Notes: generated from the sequence alone by a model not told the origin. A DNA stretch of 48,829 bases from Spirochaetales bacterium (GCA_027306915.1 DAHUYW010000032.1:1-48829); one strand, 5' to 3'; positions 23,073 to 31,684 are shown, counted from the stretch's first letter. A program made the numbers and translations.

Positions 23073-25400
23073 ATGGATAGGATAGGTGTCGATGCGCCTC
23101 TGCGCGCTCGCCGAGGGCATATCGGGTTATCGCTCTTCTTCATCGTCCTTGCCCTTTTGCTGCTGGCGGGCCTTCTCCCGCTGGCCGCGATGGGACACGG
23201 CGAGGCTCAAACAGCGAGCTCGCCGGGCGCCGCCGTCCAAGGCGGCGCCAGCCAGCTGACCACTTCGCAGGCCGCGGGCTCAGGCTCTGCCCCCGCCGCT
23301 GAGTCGGCTGAGCTTCCCCTACAGCGGGTCGTCCTCTTCACGTGCGGGCTCGGCTACTTCGAGCGCGACGGGCGCATCACGGGAAGCCGAACCGTCAACC
23401 TGGAGTTTCCTGCAAAGGGTATCAACGACCTCCTCGCGAGCCTCATCGTACGGGACTCGGGCGGAGGAAGGGTAACAAGCGTCGACTACGCCTCGCGCGA
23501 TCCCCTCACCCGGACCTTGGCCTCCCTTGCCATCGACCTCACCGACAACCCCGCCCTCGGTGCAATCCTCCTCCAAGCCCGGGGCGAAGAGGTTCGGATC
23601 TCAGCACCCGAGCCGATCACCGGGACCATCGTGAGCGTCGAGAGCCGGCCGGTCGCCGAGGCAGGCGGATCCACCGGGGACCCAAGCACCGTCCGCGAGG
23701 CGCTCTTCATCAATCTCCTCACCGGATCGGGAATCCGCAGCATCAACCTCGCGAGCGTGAGCTCGATCCTTTTCCTGAACCCGCGCCTTCGGGCCGATCT
23801 GTCGAAGGCGCTTTCCCTTATTGCGAGCGATCGCAGCGCCGACAAGAAGCGGGTCGCCATCAACTTCGCGGGCAGCGGAACCCGCGAGGTGAGCGTCGCC
23901 TACATGGCGGAGACTCCGGTCTGGAAGACCGCCTACCGCCTCGTGATCGGCGAGGGCGCAGGCTTTCTCCAAGGGTGGGCCATCGTCGAGAATACCAGCA
24001 ACGAGGACTGGCGGAGCGTCAGGCTCGACCTCGTCTCCGGCCAGCCTATCTCCTTCGTGATGGATCTCTACCGGCCGATCTACACCAAGCGTCCCGAGGT
24101 AGGCGTTCCCCTACCCCCCTCCCTCATGCCGCAGGTCTATGGCGAGGCCATCGGCCCGGGAGAGCCCGCCGCGGAGCCGGGCACAGCCCGAGGTGCCGCT
24201 TCCGGCGACAAGGCCATGCGAGAATTGCTTGCGGGAGGTCGCGCCTATCCCGCTCCGTCGGCGGCCGCTCCGATGGCGAAGACGGTGCAGCAATCGCGCG
24301 AGGAAGAGGACGCCTCTGCGCCGGCCATCGACCTGGGCCAGGGTGTGAGCACGGGTGCGGTCGGGGCCTCCCTCGGCGAGCTCTTCCGCTATTCGATGAT
24401 CGATCCGGTGACCATCGCGCGAAACCAGTCGGCAATGCTTCCGATCGTCAACCAGTCCGTCCAGGGCGAGCGGCTCTCCATCTACAACGAGCAAGTCCTC
24501 GAGAAGCATCCTCTCTCAGGCTTTCGCATCCACAACACCACGGGGCTCCACCTCATGGGGGGACCGGTCTCCGTGTTCGAGGGTGGGGCCTACGCCGGAG
24601 AGGCGGAGTTCGACGACATCGGCACGGGCGGCGAACGGATCATCAGCTACGCCGTCGATCTCGATATCGAGGTGAGCCCTCAGGGCAAAAGCCTGCCCGA
24701 CCGCATCACTCAGGTGAAGATCAGCCGCGGCACCCTGATCGTCGCGCGGATCCTGCAGCGCGAGCGCGACTTCGTGATGGTCAATCGCGGCGATCGAGCG
24801 AAGAAGCTTCTCATCGAGTACTCTCTTTCGGGCGATTGGACGCTCGTCGAGCCGGCGAAGCCCGCAGAGCAGACTCGAGACGTCTACCGCTTTGCGGTGC
24901 AGCTTCCCGGGCGGGTTACCGCGAGCGACGGTGCAGACGGTTCCCCGGCGGCGGCGGACGGGAGCACCGCCGCAAGCGGCTCCGCCGCCTCCACGACGCT
25001 GCGGGTCGTCGAGGAGCGGCGAGTGAGTCAGTCGGTGGCGCTCACCAACCTCGACTCCAACACCATCGCCCTTTACCTGCAGCAGCAGGTCGTAAGCGCC
25101 GCCGTGCGCGACGCCCTCGCAAAGCTCTCCCGCCTGCGGGGCGAGCTGACGGATCTAGCTCGCGAGCGCCAGGGTGTCGAAGGTCAGATTTCCGGGATTC
25201 GTTCCGACCAGGAGCGCATCCGCAGCAACATGTCGGCGCTCGACCGGAGCTCGACCCTCTACAAGCGCTACGTTGCGACCCTCAACAGTCAGGAGGACAC
25301 CCTCGAGAGCCTGGTTGGCCGCCTCGACACGCTCCAGTCGAGCGAGCGTGCCAAGCAGAAGGAGATTGACGACTTCATTGGCTCGCTCGATCTGACGTAG
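23073..25400 (+). CDS. DUF4139-domain exported protein
   Basis: A 775-residue protein. An N-terminal hydrophobic helix (IGLSLFFIVLALLLLAGLLP) serves as signal or anchor, followed by a low-complexity Ala/Ser/Gly linker. Next come beta-rich segments with VVLFTCGLGYFERDG and VAYMAETPVWKTAYRLVIGE, the latter the hallmark of DUF4139 ('mucoidy inhibitor A-like') proteins. The C-terminus is a coiled coil (about 680-770). Its function is unknown; the domain is found on extracytoplasmic proteins. ATG 23073 lacks a clear Shine-Dalgarno; TTG 23004 is an alternative. It is monocistronic and diverges from the lactonase operon, with a palindrome AGTGCG-TG-CGCACT at 23031-23044 between them. Confidence 0.78.
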   Translation: MDRIGVDAPLRARRGHIGLSLFFIVLALLLLAGLLPLAAMGHGEAQTASSPGAAVQGGASQLTTSQAAGSGSAPAAESAELPLQRVVLFTCGLGYFERDGRITGSRTVNLEFPAKGINDLLASLIVRDSGGGRVTSVDYASRDPLTRTLASLAIDLTDNPALGAILLQARGEEVRISAPEPITGTIVSVESRPVAEAGGSTGDPSTVREALFINLLTGSGIRSINLASVSSILFLNPRLRADLSKALSLIASDRSADKKRVAINFAGSGTREVSVAYMAETPVWKTAYRLVIGEGAGFLQGWAIVENTSNEDWRSVRLDLVSGQPISFVMDLYRPIYTKRPEVGVPLPPSLMPQVYGEAIGPGEPAAEPGTARGAASGDKAMRELLAGGRAYPAPSAAAPMAKTVQQSREEEDASAPAIDLGQGVSTGAVGASLGELFRYSMIDPVTIARNQSAMLPIVNQSVQGERLSIYNEQVLEKHPLSGFRIHNTTGLHLMGGPVSVFEGGAYAGEAEFDDIGTGGERIISYAVDLDIEVSPQGKSLPDRITQVKISRGTLIVARILQRERDFVMVNRGDRAKKLLIEYSLSGDWTLVEPAKPAEQTRDVYRFAVQLPGRVTASDGADGSPAAADGSTAASGSAASTTLRVVEERRVSQSVALTNLDSNTIALYLQQQVVSAAVRDALAKLSRLRGELTDLARERQGVEGQISGIRSDQERIRSNMSALDRSSTLYKRYVATLNSQEDTLESLVGRLDTLQSSERAKQKEIDDFIGSLDLT

Positions 25401-25412
25401 CGCCGGAGGGGC

Positions 25413-25503
25413 GCGGCACGATTGCAGCATGCGTCTGCCGCCAATTCAGGCGCGGCAGGCCCGCGGCGCGGGAGGCGGCACGGTTGCAGCGCCCATCTGC
25501 CGC
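25413..25503 (+). repeat. Two tandem 29-base hairpin repeats
   Basis: Copies at 25413-25441 and 25475-25503 start GCGGCACG, share TTGCAGC in the middle and end TCTGCCGC; about 24 of 29 bases agree, with a period of 62 bases. In each, GCGGCA can pair with TGCCGC. They follow the DUF4139 stop by 12 bases. No T-run follows, so a REP-like or transcript-end function is only possible. Confidence 0.6.
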
Positions 25504-25883
25504 TCTACTCTTGCTCCGGAAGTCCTTTATTCTGTGTCAGCAAGCGGATAGGTGCCTTCGAGAGCGCTGTAGCCGGGGAACTCCGTACCGCTGTCGAAAG
25601 TGGGGGTCTTCAACGCGGCTTTGTGCTCGGCCAGGACGCAGCGCCGTTGCATAGTGTATAGCTGTGCACCGCCTCCGCGCGGCAGCCCACGTCGATTGAG
25701 TATAGGGCTTCGACCTCCCCCCATCCTCATCCCCACCTGGTGCGGGAAGGGCGGTGAGCGAGAAGAATTGATGGCAGCATTCATTATATTGATTCAGATA
25801 TCCATGAATGATATTTCTATTGCCTGAAATCTTGATAAAGTATATCTTTGCATTAACGAATCGAATCGAAGAGGTAATCAGGT
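25504..25883. other. Gene-free upstream region of the ABC exporter operon
   Basis: No convincing gene was found. The last 110 bases are AT-rich against a GC-rich background. CATTCAT (25778-25784) and ATGAATG (25804-25810) form an inverted repeat with a 19-base spacer. Further on, TTGCCT ... TATATC and TTGATA ... TAACGA are possible -35/-10 combinations at about 25820-25860, with spacings of 15 and 16. The ribosome-binding site before ATG 25884 is GAGG. The region probably holds the exporter promoter and an operator. An 85-residue frame on the minus strand (25527-25784) has no recognised family. Confidence 0.45.
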
Positions 25884-26957
25884 ATGGGAATCATAGATAT
25901 CCGCGGGTTACGGAAAAGCTACGTGACGCGCGGCCGCGCCCACGGTCCAAAGCAGGGTGACTCGGCCGCCGCCCCCCAAGCTGCGAAAGTACGCCGCGGT
26001 CAAGTCATCGTGGAAGCGGTGAAGGGAATCGACCTCACCGTCGAGCAAGGGGAGATCTTCGGTTTCCTCGGGCCAAACGGGGCCGGGAAGAGCACCACCT
26101 TGAAGATGCTCGCCACCCTCCTTGCGCCCGACGGCGGGAGCGTGCGCATTGCGGGCTTCGATGTCGTCGCCCAGCCCAACGAGGTGCGCCGCCGAATCGG
26201 CTATGTGAGCCAGGCGGGCGGAACCGACCGGGAGGCCACGGGAAGCGAGAACCTCATGCTCCAGGGTCGCCTCTATGGCCTCTCTGCCAAGGAGGTAGCC
26301 GAGCGCATCGAGAGCCTCGTTGCCTCGCTCGACCTGGGGAGAATCATCGATCGCCTTGGCCGCAGCTACTCGGGAGGCGAGCGGCGGAAGCTCGACCTCG
26401 CGCTCGGGATGGTTCACAGCCCAGCGGTCCTCTTCCTCGACGAGCCGACCACGGGGCTCGACCCGGTGAGCCGTGTCCAGCTCTGGAGCCAGATCCGCAC
26501 GCTGCGGGCCGGCGGCACCACGGTGTTCATCACCACCCACTATCTGGACGAGGCGGACAACCTCTGCGACCGCATCGCGATCATCGATAAGGGTAGCATC
26601 GTTGCCGAGGGCACTCCCCTCGAGCTCAAGGGAAGGGTGGCCGGCGACGTCGTGTCCTTGAGCCTGAACCACGTAGAGGACGCCCTCGCAAAGGCGAAGG
26701 AGCTGCTCCAGCCGGCGGAGTTCGTCCGTGACAGCATAATCGATCAGGACCGCCTGAGGCTCACCGTGGCACAGGGCGAGGCCGCCCTGCCCGCCATCCT
26801 GCGGATCCTCGAGGGGAGCGGGATCGGCGTAGTCAGCATCGCGCTGTCTCGCCCCTCGCTCGACGACGTCTTCCTTCACGTGACCGGCCACTCCCTCACC
26901 GAAGCGGAGCGCAATTCCCCGGCTTTGTCCGGCAAATGGGGAGGGGCGCGGTCCTAG
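25884..26957 (+). CDS. ABC exporter ATP-binding protein (DrrA-like)
   Basis: A 357-residue ATPase. Walker A GPNGAGKSTT, Q-loop GYVSQ, signature YSGGERRKLDLALGM, Walker B VLFLDEPTTGLD and the H-loop ITTHYLDEAD are intact, and the C-terminal extension (about 265-335) matches the DrrA/CcmA-type family. Between the first strand (RGLRKSYVT) and IVEAVKGIDL there is an unusual insert of about 25 residues rich in Lys, Arg, Ala and Gln. It should energise the permease encoded 36 bases downstream, exporting a drug, lipid or polysaccharide that cannot be named from the sequence. Confidence 0.93.
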   Translation: MGIIDIRGLRKSYVTRGRAHGPKQGDSAAAPQAAKVRRGQVIVEAVKGIDLTVEQGEIFGFLGPNGAGKSTTLKMLATLLAPDGGSVRIAGFDVVAQPNEVRRRIGYVSQAGGTDREATGSENLMLQGRLYGLSAKEVAERIESLVASLDLGRIIDRLGRSYSGGERRKLDLALGMVHSPAVLFLDEPTTGLDPVSRVQLWSQIRTLRAGGTTVFITTHYLDEADNLCDRIAIIDKGSIVAEGTPLELKGRVAGDVVSLSLNHVEDALAKAKELLQPAEFVRDSIIDQDRLRLTVAQGEAALPAILRILEGSGIGVVSIALSRPSLDDVFLHVTGHSLTEAERNSPALSGKWGGARS

Positions 26958-26993
26958 CACCGCCACACCAGCACGACAAACAGGAGTAATGAG

Positions 26994-27755
26994 ATGAAAT
27001 TCCTTGCAGACCTTTGGGTCCTTTTCAAGCGCAACATCAGGGCTTCCCTTCGCAACAAGGTGTGGCTCTTCATCGGCCTCTTCCAGCCGATCCTCTACCT
27101 TCTGCTCTTCGCCCCCCTCTTGAAGGGGCTCACGAACGTGCCCGGCTTCCCGCAGGGGGGGCCTTACACGGTCTTCACCCCGGGGCTCCTCGTGATGGTG
27201 GCTATCTTCAGCACCGCCTACGTCGGTTTCGGGCTCGTATCGGAGATCCGCTACGGAGTTATCGAACGGCTGATGGTTACGCCGACACGCCGGCTTGCCC
27301 TCCTTCTCGGCTTCGTGCTGCGCGACATCGTCGTGCTGCTTCTCCAGTCGCTCGTCGTGATCGCGATCGCCATCCCCCTCGGCCTCACCGTTAACCTCCT
27401 CGGGTTGCTCGCGACCCTCGGGATGATGGTGCTCACCGGCGCCCTTATGGCCTCCTTCTCCTACGCTCTGGCCCTGCGGGTGAAGGAGGAGAACTCGCTT
27501 GCCTCGGTGCTCAACCTCCTCTCGGCGCCGCTCCTGCTGCTCTCAGGCATCACCCTGCCGCTCACCCTGGCACCGGCCGTCATACGAGCGATAGCTCTCG
27601 CCAACCCCTTCGCCTACGAGGTCACGGGAGCCAGATCGCTCTTCATCGGCAATTTCAACAATTCGGCGATCCTCATCGGGGTCGCCTATCTGGCCCTCCT
27701 CGCAGGGCTCTCGTTCCTCTGGGCGGCGCGCTCCTTCCGCAAAGGCACGGCCTAA
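26994..27755 (+). CDS. ABC-2 type exporter permease
   Basis: A 253-residue integral membrane protein with about six transmembrane helices (for example VWLFIGLFQPILYLLLFAPL, IVVLLLQSLVVIAIAIPLGL and GVAYLALLAGLSFLWA). It contains the ABC-2 pattern YVGFGLVSEIRYGVIERLMVTP and, near the C-terminus, LPLTLAPAVIRAIALANPF. It is the partner of the ATPase just upstream, in a two-gene DrrAB-like operon. AGGAG precedes ATG 26994 with 6 bases of spacing. The stop codon sits in the loop of a 39-base hairpin. Confidence 0.92.
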   Translation: MKFLADLWVLFKRNIRASLRNKVWLFIGLFQPILYLLLFAPLLKGLTNVPGFPQGGPYTVFTPGLLVMVAIFSTAYVGFGLVSEIRYGVIERLMVTPTRRLALLLGFVLRDIVVLLLQSLVVIAIAIPLGLTVNLLGLLATLGMMVLTGALMASFSYALALRVKEENSLASVLNLLSAPLLLLSGITLPLTLAPAVIRAIALANPFAYEVTGARSLFIGNFNNSAILIGVAYLALLAGLSFLWAARSFRKGTA

Positions 27756-27771
27756 GGCCGTGCGCGGAAGG
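27733..27771 (+). terminator. Long stem-loop spanning the permease stop codon
   Basis: CCTTCCGC pairs with GCGGAAGG and GCACGGCC with GGCCGTGC, giving 16 base pairs with a 4-base bulge and the TAA stop as the loop. No T-run follows, so it may act as an mRNA 3' stabiliser or a factor-dependent end. Confidence 0.55.
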
Positions 27772-28041
27772 TGAGCTGACGAAAGGACCAGGGACATAGC
27801 GGAAAAAAGCGGGCGCATGTCGGATGTCGCTTTCACGGTCATGACCTGGGTTATGGCGAACGAGGATCTCCTTGTCCGCAGGATTCCGAACCGGGTAGCG
27901 TCGTGCGGGCTCGAGAATGAGGGAGCGCAAGGCGGAGAGGTTGATGCCGAAGAACGTGAGCACCCGAGATGCCGCCCGGCCCCCCTCAGCCGACGACGCC
28001 ACCGGGTTGCCGGAGGAGGCCGCGTGGCCTTCCAGTCGGCT

Positions 28042-28512
28042 CTACCTACCGTCGGCCGATTCGACAGCGTCGCACTCCGTGCCGCTGGTGATCCGGAGTA
28101 GGTCGGCGTAGCTCATCGCAACCCCCGAGCCGTCACTGCCGGCGGCGGGGTAGATGGTCTCGTACTGCGCAAGGGCCCGGTCAACGTAGATGGGGATCCC
28201 GTCGACCCCGAAGGGGCAGACACCTCCCGGCCGAAAACCGGTGGCCGCGAAGGTCTCCTCGTGGGTCGCCATGCTCGTCCTGACGCCAAGGAGATTTTTC
28301 AACTTCGCGTTTGAGAGGCGCAGGTCTCCCGGGCAGACGATAAGGAATAGTCTGCCATCCTTCGATTTCACGAGGATAGATTTCGCGATCTGACCCACCC
28401 GCACCCTGAGGCGCTCCGCTGCAAGCGGTGAGGTTGGAGTGCTTCCTTCCTCGAACTCGATGGCCGAAAGGCCGTTTGCCGCGAGCACTGCGGCCACTTT
28501 CGCTGGAATCAT
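28042..28512 (-). CDS. YbaK/EbsC-family aminoacyl-tRNA deacylase
   Basis: A 156-residue single-domain editing protein. VGQIAKSILVKSKDG, RLFLIVCPGDLRLSNAKLKN and TGFRPGGVCPFGVDGIPIYVD are the conserved core of the YbaK/ProX family, which hydrolyses mischarged tRNAs such as Cys- or Ala-tRNA(Pro). ATG 28512 is chosen because a G-rich sequence precedes it and the family homology begins with the next residues; the in-frame extension to 28665 looks non-coding. Monocistronic, divergent from the marR gene. The roughly 270 bases after its stop (27772-28041) hold no clear gene. Confidence 0.85.
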   Translation of the reverse strand: MIPAKVAAVLAANGLSAIEFEEGSTPTSPLAAERLRVRVGQIAKSILVKSKDGRLFLIVCPGDLRLSNAKLKNLLGVRTSMATHEETFAATGFRPGGVCPFGVDGIPIYVDRALAQYETIYPAAGSDGSGVAMSYADLLRITSGTECDAVESADGR

Positions 28513-28653
28513 GCCCCCATAATCAACGGGAAGCCTCACGCTGTAAAGCGGGACGACGACGGGTGAGGAGAACACGCGGCTGCTGCGCAAAGGCGGGCGC
28601 GCCGAGCTTGCCTGCACCAGGGGGCATCCGGACGCCTCCATCGCGGAATTCTG

Positions 28654-28682
28654 TTGACCGATCATTACTTTATTACTAAATT
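28654..28682 (+). promoter_or_regulatory. Promoter of the marR-wrbA unit
   Basis: TTGACC (28654-28659), a 17-base spacer and TAAATT (28677-28682), within an AT-rich patch. This placement makes the TTG at 28654 part of the -35 box rather than a start codon, and supports TTG 28702 for the regulator. Confidence 0.6.
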
Positions 28683-28701
28683 ATCCACGGCAGGCAGACG
28701 A

Positions 28702-29157
28702 TTGGATTGCAAGGAGCACAGATCGGGCGGCGAACGGAACGGCGCCGTTTCGCGGCGTGCGGTGGCTCTCTGGCTCCGACTGCTGCGATTGACGAACGCA
28801 AAGGGCCAGGAGCTGGGAGACGAGTTGCGCGCGAAGGACCTCAGCCCTGCTCAGTTCGATGTGATCGCACAGATCGGATCGGCGGAGGGGCTGACGCAGC
28901 GCGATCTTGCGCAGCGACTTGTCGTCACCGAGGGGAACATCACGCAGCTCTTGGACAAGATGCAGCAGCGCGGGCTCGTCGCCCGTCACCCGGACGGCAG
29001 GTGCAACCACCTTGGGCTCACCGAGGCGGGGCGCGAGATCTACAGAACCGCGGTGCCGGCTCAGGAGAGGCGCATCTCAATGATGTTTGAAGTGCTCTCG
29101 GACGAGGAACAGGAGGAGCTGCTCAGGCTTCTGCGCAAGCTCCATCGTCAGCCGTAG
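28702..29157 (+). CDS. MarR-family transcriptional regulator
   Basis: A 151-residue winged-helix regulator. DLSPAQFDVIAQIGSAEGLT, then RDLAQRLVVTEGNITQLLDKM (recognition helix) and GLVARHPDGRCNHLGLTEAG (wing) are typical. MarR proteins are dimeric repressors that respond to phenolic or oxidative ligands. The start is taken as TTG 28702, with GGCAGG about 8 bases upstream, since the longer in-frame start at 28654 falls inside the promoter. The quinone-reductase-like gene 96 bases downstream, on the same strand, is the obvious candidate target. Confidence 0.88.
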   Translation: MDCKEHRSGGERNGAVSRRAVALWLRLLRLTNAKGQELGDELRAKDLSPAQFDVIAQIGSAEGLTQRDLAQRLVVTEGNITQLLDKMQQRGLVARHPDGRCNHLGLTEAGREIYRTAVPAQERRISMMFEVLSDEEQEELLRLLRKLHRQP

Positions 29158-29253
29158 CGATCCTTTTTTGGGATCAAGATACTAGAAATGAAGCGAGTGC
29201 CCAGACTCCGTGCCCTGGAGGGGCGGAAGGGCAGTCAGCGAAAGGAGCGGGCA

Positions 29254-29904
29254 ATGGCGGATAAGCCAAAGGTTGCAGTCATATACTACAGCGCGACCGG
29301 TCACGCGCACCTGGTGGCGAAAGCCATCGAGGAGGGGGCGAAGGCGGCAGGTGCCGAGGTGAGACTTCGCAGAGTACGGGAGATCGCCTCCCCGGAAATG
29401 ATAGCGTCCAATCCGGCCTGGAAGGCGCACGTCGAAGCGACGAAGGATGTTCCGGAGGCGTCAAATGCCGACCTCGAGTGGGCCGATGGCTACGTCTTCG
29501 GCGGCGGCGCGCGGTATGGAGCCCTTCCTGCGGCGCTCAAGGCCTTCTTCGAGAGCGCGATAGCTCTCTGGGGATCCGGTAAGCTCTCCAATAAGCCGGC
29601 TGCGGCCTTCACCGGGGCGCTCAACTCCCACGGGGGTCAGGAGACCGCGCTCCACACCATCTACAACGTGATGCACCATTGGGGCGCAGTGATCGTCTCC
29701 CCCGGTTTCACCGATCCCTCCGTCTATGCCGCAGGCGGAAATCCGTACGGCGTGAGCTACACCGGCAACATGCAGAAGACGAGCGTGTCTGAAGAGACGC
29801 TTGCCGCCGCTCGCTACCTCGGCGGCCGCATCGCGCGATATGCGGCTGTGCTCGCGGCGAACCGCGATCGGTTGGTCGCGCAGCCGGTCGGCTCGATGAA
29901 CTGA
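29254..29904 (+). CDS. WrbA-like NAD(P)H:quinone oxidoreductase (flavodoxin fold)
   Basis: A 216-residue flavoprotein. The FMN-phosphate loop YYSATGHAHLVAKAI, GGGARYGALPAALKAFF and the region FTGALNSHGGQETALHTIY match WrbA / type IV NAD(P)H:quinone reductases, which reduce quinones by two electrons and protect against redox cycling. ATG 29254 is preceded by AAAGGAG at good spacing; an upstream in-frame ATG (29188) is not. It is the likely target of the adjacent MarR regulator. A large stem-loop follows the stop. Confidence 0.88.
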   Translation: MADKPKVAVIYYSATGHAHLVAKAIEEGAKAAGAEVRLRRVREIASPEMIASNPAWKAHVEATKDVPEASNADLEWADGYVFGGGARYGALPAALKAFFESAIALWGSGKLSNKPAAAFTGALNSHGGQETALHTIYNVMHHWGAVIVSPGFTDPSVYAAGGNPYGVSYTGNMQKTSVSEETLAAARYLGGRIARYAAVLAANRDRLVAQPVGSMN

Positions 29905-29905
29905 T

Positions 29906-29951
29906 CCGGTGCAGCGGCTGGCCGCCCTCGCAGGCGGCCCGCCGGCACCGG
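29906..29951 (+). terminator. Nested stem-loop after the wrbA-like gene
   Basis: CCGGTGC (29906-29912) pairs with GCACCGG (29945-29951), and inside it GGCCGCC (29920-29926) pairs with GGCGGCC (29933-29939) around a 6-base loop. No T-run follows, so rho-independent termination is uncertain. Confidence 0.5.
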
Positions 29952-30017
29952 CAGCGTGAATCCCTCCGCAGCCGATCCCATCCTCAGGGCGCGTCCACCT
30001 CCACGTCCGAAAACAGC

Positions 30018-30046
30018 CAGACAGCCTCCCCCGGATACCGTATAGT
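30018..30046 (+). promoter_or_regulatory. Promoter of the alkA-ogt operon (leaderless)
   Basis: CAGACA (30018-30023), a 17-base spacer and TATAGT (30041-30046) end 6 bases before ATG 30053, so transcription should begin at or next to the start codon. No Shine-Dalgarno is present. Confidence 0.5.
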
Positions 30047-30052
30047 TGCCTC

Positions 30053-31684
30053 ATGATTCTCAGTGACGAGGTCCGCTACCGCATCATCCAGAGTCGCGAC
30101 GCCCGATATGACGGATGCTTTTTCACCGGGGTGGTCACCACCGGGATCTACTGCCGGCCGGTATGCCCGGCGCGAACTCCGAAGCGCGAGAACGTCCGTT
30201 TTTTCGCCTGCGCGGCGGCGGCCGAGGCTGCTGGCTTCAGACCGTGCAAGCGCTGCCGGCCGGAGACCGCGCCGGGGACCCCCGCCTGGACCGGGACAAG
30301 CGCAACCGTCACCCGAGGGCTTCGCCTCATTTCCGAAGGCTACCTCGACGACCATTCCGTGTCGGAGCTCGCCTCGGCCCTTGGGATGGGGCCCCGCCAC
30401 CTCGGGCGACTTTTCGCGGAGCATCTTGGCGCCTCCCCGACACGGCTCGCCCTGTCCCGGCGCACCCATTTCGCGGCGAAGCTTCTCTCGGAGACCGTTC
30501 TCCCGATCACCCAGATCGCCTTTGGCGCCGGCTTCGGCAGCGTGCGCCGGTTCAACACCGCCTTCCGGCAAGTCTTCCACGCGCCTCCCTCGTCGATCCG
30601 AAGGATGGTCGGCGGGGGCGAAGCCCGTGGCTCGACGGACCATAAGGCCGCTGCTTCAGCCGCCCTGCTAGCCTCCTCAGGCACGAGCAGGATTGAAGCT
30701 CGCGACGCTCGATTCGCGGCAATCGATGGCGAGCGAGGCGCCGGTCGGATTCTTCGACCTCGAACGGGAGGCTGGGCATCCGAATCCCAAATCTCCCCCA
30801 CCCTTTCGCTCTCGCTGGCCTACCGCCCTCCCTATCCGTGGGAGGAGGTCCTCGCGTTCTACCGCCTCAGGGCTATTGCGGGAATCGAGAGCGTCGGAGA
30901 CTCATGGTACCGCCGATCGATCTCCTTCGGGGGCTCGCAGGGCATCCTCGAAGTGCGAAGAGGTTCCTCCCGGAGCAACGCGATGGAGGTCCGCATCGAC
31001 GGAATCGAGCCGATCTATCTGAAGCGGATCGCCGATCGAGTGCGACGGATGTTCGATCTCGATGCCGACCCGTTAACGATCGGGGCCCACCTTTCCCGTG
31101 ACCCCCGCCTTGCCCCCCTCGTTTCCGCGCTTCCCGGCGCCCGAATTCCCGGAATGTGGACCCCATTCGAGGCCGCACTACGGGCGATTGTCGGCCAGCA
31201 GGTGAGCGTCGCCGCGGCGTCCACGGCACTCGCACGCCTTGCGGGGCGCTACGGGCGCCGGCTCGACCGCCCGACCAACGACGGGATCGAGCTGCTCTAC
31301 CCTCTCCCGGAAGCGCTTGCCAAGGCTGACCTTGCCTGGTTCGGCGCCCCTGAGAGCAGGAAGCGCTGCCTGCGGGAGGTCGCCCGCTTCTTTGCAGAAA
31401 ACACCGAAGCCCTCAATGGATCGCTTCCGCTCGAAGAGACGGCCGCCAGGCTCGCAGCGCTTCCGGGGATCGGCCCCTGGAGCGCCCAGTATATCGCCCT
31501 GCGCGGGCTGGGGGATCCTGATGCCTTTCCCCAGAGCGACCTTGTCCTCAGGCGAGCGCTCGAGGGGATGGACCTGCCCGCGGAGCGCGCCGCACGGACG
31601 CAGGCGCTCGACTCGTGGCGGCCGTGGCGCGGCTACGCCGCCACCTATCTCTGGACGGCTCATGGCCGATCGAAAGGAGGTTGA
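30053..31684 (+). CDS. alkA: Ada-AlkA fusion: methyl-phosphotriester-sensing regulator with 3-methyladenine DNA glycosylase
   Basis: A 543-residue, three-part protein. The Ada zinc domain (1-80) has YDGCFFTGVVTTGIYCRPVC and KRCRP with the four zinc cysteines, one of which accepts methyl groups from phosphotriesters. The AraC-type domain (about 85-185) has VSELASALGMGPRHLGRLF and the second helix ITQIAFGAGFGSVRRFNTAF. The C-terminal AlkA part (about 245-540) has an AlkA_N region and the helix-hairpin-helix GPD core LAALPGIGPWSAQYIALRGLG followed by DPDAFPQSD, with the catalytic aspartate. It should both sense alkylation and excise alkylated purines. ogt starts 3 bases after the stop. Confidence 0.93.
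   Translation: MILSDEVRYRIIQSRDARYDGCFFTGVVTTGIYCRPVCPARTPKRENVRFFACAAAAEAAGFRPCKRCRPETAPGTPAWTGTSATVTRGLRLISEGYLDDHSVSELASALGMGPRHLGRLFAEHLGASPTRLALSRRTHFAAKLLSETVLPITQIAFGAGFGSVRRFNTAFRQVFHAPPSSIRRMVGGGEARGSTDHKAAASAALLASSGTSRIEARDARFAAIDGERGAGRILRPRTGGWASESQISPTLSLSLAYRPPYPWEEVLAFYRLRAIAGIESVGDSWYRRSISFGGSQGILEVRRGSSRSNAMEVRIDGIEPIYLKRIADRVRRMFDLDADPLTIGAHLSRDPRLAPLVSALPGARIPGMWTPFEAALRAIVGQQVSVAAASTALARLAGRYGRRLDRPTNDGIELLYPLPEALAKADLAWFGAPESRKRCLREVARFFAENTEALNGSLPLEETAARLAALPGIGPWSAQYIALRGLGDPDAFPQSDLVLRRALEGMDLPAERAARTQALDSWRPWRGYAATYLWTAHGRSKGG

Noticed and set aside
23342..25369. Plus-strand open frame of 675 codons overlapping the DUF4139 gene in another frame
   Set aside because: Extremely Arg/Pro-rich translation, typical of an out-of-frame reading; the DUF4139 motifs are in the other frame.
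25413..25503. CRISPR array
   Set aside because: Only two imperfect copies, each self-complementary, no further repeats and no cas genes nearby.
25527..25784. 85-codon minus-strand frame before the ABC exporter
   Set aside because: No family resemblance and it lies across probable control sequence; left as non-coding.
27673..28002. Minus-strand frame with a stretch loosely like a winged-helix (ALRSLILEPARRYPVR)
   Set aside because: It runs into the antisense of the ABC permease and the hairpin; the resemblance is too short to claim a gene or relic.
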